From an uncultured Rhodospirillales bacterium (GTDB taxonomy: Bacteria; Pseudomonadota; Alphaproteobacteria; ATCC43930; CGMCC-115725): DNA of 8,730 bases. The DNA lies in the NCBI GenBank assembly GCA_903897565.1, contig CAIUCF010000903.1, positions 1 through 8,730 of the forward strand, given 5' to 3'. Made by a program: the position numbers and the translations under genes. Shown piece by piece: positions 6,002-8,730 of the stretch (its first letter is position 1; every line of letters begins with the position of its first letter). The notes beneath the pieces were generated by a model. It saw only the letters and a list, made by a program, of their open reading frames with translations, had not been told where the DNA came from and searched no databases.

Positions 6002-7260
6002 GCGCTCTTCCATCCGATGCCCTGCAAAAGCCACCGCTCGACGGCATTACCGTCATTGATATGTCGCGCGTTCTCTCGGGGCCATACTGCACGATGGTCC
6101 TCGCCGATCTCGGCGCGAGGGTCATCAAAATCGAGCGGCCCGACATCGGCGACGATACCCGCCAATGGGTTCCCTATGTGGGAGGCCGGTCGGGCTACTT
6201 CATGGCATTCAATCGCCACAAGGAGAGCATCGCGCTTGACTTGAAAAGCCCGTATGACCGCGAAATCTTCGACTCGATCTTGGCCGCGGGTGATGTCATC
6301 GTCGAGAACTTCCGTCCAGGCGTGATGGATCGCCTGGGTTACGGTTGGGACGCGCTGTCAAGTCGTCACCCGCGACTGGTCTACGCCTCCATTTCCGGCT
6401 ATGGCGACAGCGGTCCGCTGCGTGACCAACCGGCCTACGACATGATTATCCAGGCGGTCGGGGGCGCCATGAGCCTGACGGGTGAACCCGACGGTCCGCC
6501 CCTGAGAGTTGGCCCGTCCATCGCCGATCTCGGGGCGGCAGTGTTCGCGACCATCGGAATTTGCGCCGCCTTGACGGCTCGAGCACGGACCGGGCGTGGC
6601 CAGAGGGTCGACATCGGCATGCTCGACGGCCAGGTCGCCCTGCTAGAGCACGCCCTTGCGCGCGTCGCGCTTGAACCCGAAGTGCCGAGCCGGACCGGCG
6701 CTCATCATGCCACACTTGCGCCATTCGGGGCCTTCCAGGCGTCGGACGGCAATATCGTCATTGCCGCGGCGAACGATACTTTGTTCGGCGCGCTTGCCGC
6801 CGCCCTCGGCCGCCCGGAACTCGCGGACGACCCGCGCTTTCTCACCAATGATCGTCGCGTAGCGAATCAGGCCGCGCTCCAGACGACGATCGACCACGTC
6901 CTCGGCGGACGGACGGTGAACGAGTGGGTCGCGACCCTTCAGGCGGCCGAGGTTCCCTGTGGGCCGATCAACACTGTCGACAAGGTGCTGCAGGATCCCC
7001 AACTCCACGCCCGTGACATGTTCATCTCGGTCTCAGACGCGGACGGGAACACGATTCAAACTGCCAACAATCCGATCCGGCTCTCTGCCGCCGGCGAGCG
7101 CCGGAAGACGGCGCGTTCACCGCTTCTCGACGAGCACCGCGAGGCCCTCATCCAGGAGTTTATGACCACCAATGGCCACACCAAACTGAGCCATATCCGC
7201 CAGTTCAAACCGAGCGACGATGTCGATCTCTCATTCGTCGACCTGGCGATGCAACCTTAG
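5998..7260 (+). CDS. CaiB/BaiF (class III) CoA-transferase
   Basis: This 420-residue class III CoA-transferase, of the formyl-CoA transferase / CaiB / BaiF type, moves CoA from a donor thioester to a carboxylic acid through an aspartyl-CoA anhydride. Family signs run in order: LDGITVIDMSRVLSGPY (14-30), DLGARVIKIERP (37-48), FNRHKESIALDLK (71-83), NFRPGVMDRLGYGWD (104-118), SISGYGDSGP (131-140), AYDMIIQAVGG (146-156), then SIADLGA with the likely catalytic Asp177. The C terminus extends about 30 residues past the usual HT/HR-type ending. It probably acts as an interlocked homodimer in the cytosol. The start overlaps the MSAD-like stop by four bases, with GGAG eight bases upstream, and the hydratase begins 13 bases after its stop. 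Activation of a pathway acid for the hydratase is the natural role; the acid is unknown. Confidence 0.94.
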   Translation: MSALPSDALQKPPLDGITVIDMSRVLSGPYCTMVLADLGARVIKIERPDIGDDTRQWVPYVGGRSGYFMAFNRHKESIALDLKSPYDREIFDSILAAGDVIVENFRPGVMDRLGYGWDALSSRHPRLVYASISGYGDSGPLRDQPAYDMIIQAVGGAMSLTGEPDGPPLRVGPSIADLGAAVFATIGICAALTARARTGRGQRVDIGMLDGQVALLEHALARVALEPEVPSRTGAHHATLAPFGAFQASDGNIVIAAANDTLFGALAAALGRPELADDPRFLTNDRRVANQAALQTTIDHVLGGRTVNEWVATLQAAEVPCGPINTVDKVLQDPQLHARDMFISVSDADGNTIQTANNPIRLSAAGERRKTARSPLLDEHREALIQEFMTTNGHTKLSHIRQFKPSDDVDLSFVDLAMQP

Positions 7261-7263
7261 GAG
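7259..7263 (+). promoter_or_regulatory. Ribosome binding site choosing the ATG at 7274
   Basis: AGGAG overlaps the stop codon of the CoA-transferase gene and lies ten bases before the ATG at 7274. An in-frame start at 7220 would overlap the upstream gene by 41 bases and add residues without family resemblance, so 7274 is preferred. Confidence 0.65.
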
Positions 7264-7273
7264 TCCAGTCATC

Positions 7274-8077
7274 ATGCCAGATGGAAACAACTCGTCTCAA
7301 ACCGACGGCTACGAGACGATCAAGGTGGAGACAGTGGGCCGCGTCGGCCTGGTGCACCTCCACCGGCCGAAGAACCTCAATGCGCTCAACGCCCAACTCT
7401 CCCACGAACTTCTTGACGCTTTGCGCCGGTTCGACCAGGACGATGCGATCGGCGTCATGATCGTCACCGGCTCTGAACGCGCATTCGCCGCCGGGGCCGA
7501 CATTGCGGAAATGGCGCGCAAGTCCCCCGTGGAACTGCGCGCAGAGAATTACTTCGGCGCTTTCGACGAGATTGCCAGACTCTCAAAACCCATCATCGCC
7601 GCCGTATCAGGCTATGCACTGGGCGGCGGTTGTGAACTCGCCCTGCTCTGCGACATTATCATCGCGGCCGAGAGCGCTCAATTCGGGCAGCCTGAGATCA
7701 AGCTGGGCATACTGCCGGGCATCGGCGGATCGCAGCGGCTGGCTCGAGCCGTCGGCAAATCACTTGCGATGGAGTTGGTTCTGACAGGGCGGATGATGCC
7801 TGCAGCAGAAGCCAAGGCGGCCGGTATGGTTGCCTCGGTCGTGCCACAGGACAACCTCATGCAAGAGGCACTGCGCCTTGCGAACACGATCGCCGAGTAC
7901 AACTCGCCGGCTGTCCGTTCTGCCAAAGAAGCGGTTAACCGAGCATACGAATCCAGTCTGGCGGAGGGTATCCTGCATGAACGACGGTTATTCCAGGCGG
8001 CCTTCGCCACCGAAGGCCAGCGTGAGGGAATGAACGCCTTCCTTGAGAAGCGCGCACCCATTTTTTCTCACCGTTGA
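7274..8077 (+). CDS. Enoyl-CoA hydratase/isomerase family protein, both catalytic Glu present
   Basis: This 267-residue crotonase-fold protein is of normal length for enoyl-CoA hydratase. It shows LHRPKNLNALN (29-39), the oxyanion-hole and CoA-binding region AFAAGADIAEM (70-80), the second oxyanion block SGYALGGGCELALLCD (112-127), and GQPEIKLGILPGIGG (138-152). The two Glu residues matching rat Glu144 and Glu164 are Glu121 and Glu141, with the same 20-residue spacing. This favours a true hydratase, adding water to an alpha-beta unsaturated acyl-CoA, over an isomerase or dehalogenase that lost one Glu. It is cytosolic, and hexameric in relatives. It lies 13 bases after the CoA-transferase gene, which suggests that the transferase makes its acyl-CoA substrate. 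The PAS gene starts 16 bases later. Confidence 0.95.
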   Translation: MPDGNNSSQTDGYETIKVETVGRVGLVHLHRPKNLNALNAQLSHELLDALRRFDQDDAIGVMIVTGSERAFAAGADIAEMARKSPVELRAENYFGAFDEIARLSKPIIAAVSGYALGGGCELALLCDIIIAAESAQFGQPEIKLGILPGIGGSQRLARAVGKSLAMELVLTGRMMPAAEAKAAGMVASVVPQDNLMQEALRLANTIAEYNSPAVRSAKEAVNRAYESSLAEGILHERRLFQAAFATEGQREGMNAFLEKRAPIFSHR

Positions 8078-8093
8078 GCGGAAGCAAACAGCA

Positions 8094-8579
8094 ATGGCGA
8101 GACAGCCAAGCAAAGCTTTCAGACGGCCAGACGCCATGACCATGGGCACGGATCTCCCGCTCGGTTTTTTCGAACACCTCGTCGTCGAGGGCCCCGACGC
8201 TGTCATCTACGCCGACGCGGCGGGGGTCATCCGCTACTGGAACGTGGCCGCTACGCGCATCTTCGGCTTTGCCGAAAGCGAGGCGATTGGCGAGCCACTC
8301 GATCTGATCATCCCGGGGCGCCTGCGCGCTCGGCATTGGGAGGGTTACAACAAGGTCATGGATGGCGCCCCAAGCCACTATGGCAGCGGTGCGTTGCTGG
8401 CAGTGCCGGCGCGCCACAAAGAGGGCCGACAGATTTCGGTCGAGTTCACGATGCTCCCCCTCCACAGTGATACAGGGGTCCTTCTCGGCATTGCCGCATT
8501 CCTACGCGATGCGACAACGCGGTTCGAGGAGTTTCGCACGCTGCGCCGCGAACTGGCCGCGTTGAAGCAAGAAAGCTGA
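8094..8579 (+). CDS. Small PAS-domain protein without output domain
   Basis: This 161-residue protein has a single PAS domain at about residues 25-140 (DAVIYADAAGVIRYWNVAA, then RIFGFAESEAIGEPLDLIIP, then an ISVEF strand and GVLLGIAAFLRDATTR), followed by a short charged helix (about 143-161) that could form a coiled coil. No kinase, DNA-binding or cyclase domain follows. It resembles stand-alone PAS proteins often annotated as PAS sensor proteins in proteobacteria. PAS domains bind ligands or cofactors and dimerise, so it could sense a pathway compound or redox state, or partner a regulator encoded elsewhere. His95 in SHYGSG lies near where FixL has its heme ligand, but alignment is one residue off. 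Its ATG at 8094 is 16 bases after the hydratase stop; a weak ribosome site leaves the downstream ATGs at 8136 and 8142 possible. Confidence 0.88.
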   Translation: MARQPSKAFRRPDAMTMGTDLPLGFFEHLVVEGPDAVIYADAAGVIRYWNVAATRIFGFAESEAIGEPLDLIIPGRLRARHWEGYNKVMDGAPSHYGSGALLAVPARHKEGRQISVEFTMLPLHSDTGVLLGIAAFLRDATTRFEEFRTLRRELAALKQES

Positions 8580-8598
8580 TATCGGTAGACATGGGCGG

Positions 8599-8629
8599 GG
8601 CGGCGACGCCTCTTCGAGGCTAGGCCGCC
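8599..8629 (+). terminator. Symmetric stem-loop after the last gene of the cluster
   Basis: GGCGGC, a GAC bulge, GCCTC, loop TTC, GAGGC, a TAG bulge and GCCGCC form a perfectly symmetric two-part stem, starting 19 bases after the PAS stop. The position suits an operon terminator, but no T-run follows, so termination may be weak, or the structure may serve as an mRNA stabiliser or transposon-end feature. Confidence 0.45.
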
Positions 8630-8636
8630 GCGTCGT

Positions 8637-8671
8637 GAACAAGTCACGCCGAGGACGTGCGAATAAGTCAC
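8637..8671 (+). repeat. Direct repeat GAA(C/T)AAGTCAC, two copies
   Basis: GAACAAGTCAC at 8637-8647 and GAATAAGTCAC at 8661-8671 match at 10 of 11 bases, 24 bases apart. The first copy is also part of an inverted repeat GTGA/TCAC (8635-8647). Such closely spaced repeats fit a regulator site or internal repeats near an insertion-element end. An open plus frame from a GTG at 8635 runs off the window, but its product is not recognised. Confidence 0.4.
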
Positions 8672-8730
8672 CGAGCTTGCTATCTGCACGCTTCACCGCG
8701 ACCCGTCGGATGGAGCCTAGTTGCTTAGCC

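Noticed and set aside
8043..8093. TTG start extending the PAS protein into the hydratase gene
   Set aside because: It would overlap the hydratase end, has no ribosome site, and the added residues are outside the PAS domain.

Overview
The window comes from a GC-rich bacterium, most likely a proteobacterium and plausibly an alphaproteobacterium. That is inferred from the strong G/C third-position bias of the genes, the protein families and the IS1595-type transposase; no RNA marker gene is present. Apart from a truncated transposase at the left edge, every convincing gene lies on the plus strand, and they form a catabolic cluster.

Layout. (1) 1-353, minus strand: N-terminal part of an IS1595-family transposase with a zinc ribbon, cut by the window edge. 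(2) About 354-1183: gene-poor DNA with an AT-rich patch (about 480-640) and protein-like fragments in shifting frames (797-1124) that may be a decayed gene. (3) 1184-1665: two small adjacent tautomerase-superfamily genes that I recognise as the alpha and beta subunits of trans-3-chloroacrylic acid dehalogenase (CaaD). The known catalytic residues are kept (alpha Arg8, Arg11, Glu52; beta Pro1), but alpha Pro1 is replaced by Thr. (4) 1666-2280: a 615-base gap with small repeats and no convincing gene. (5) 2281-3759: an MmgE/PrpD-family protein. (6) 3883-8579: five tightly packed genes, namely a GMC flavoprotein oxidoreductase, a malonate semialdehyde decarboxylase (MSAD)-like tautomerase, a CaiB/BaiF CoA-transferase (start overlapping the MSAD stop), an enoyl-CoA hydratase and a small PAS-only protein. 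(7) 8580-8730: a strong symmetric stem-loop and a short direct repeat, with no recognised gene.

How the genes could work together. CaaD followed by MSAD is the known end of 1,3-dichloropropene / 3-chloroacrylate breakdown: 3-chloroacrylate to malonate semialdehyde to acetaldehyde plus CO2. The GMC enzyme could supply an earlier alcohol oxidation. The CoA-transferase, hydratase and MmgE/PrpD protein are not part of that described route. They suggest a longer pathway, a parallel CoA-thioester branch, or a different unsaturated substrate. No haloalkane dehalogenase, aldehyde dehydrogenase, transporter or classical transcription factor is visible, so the pathway is incomplete within this window. 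The substrate assignment is inference.
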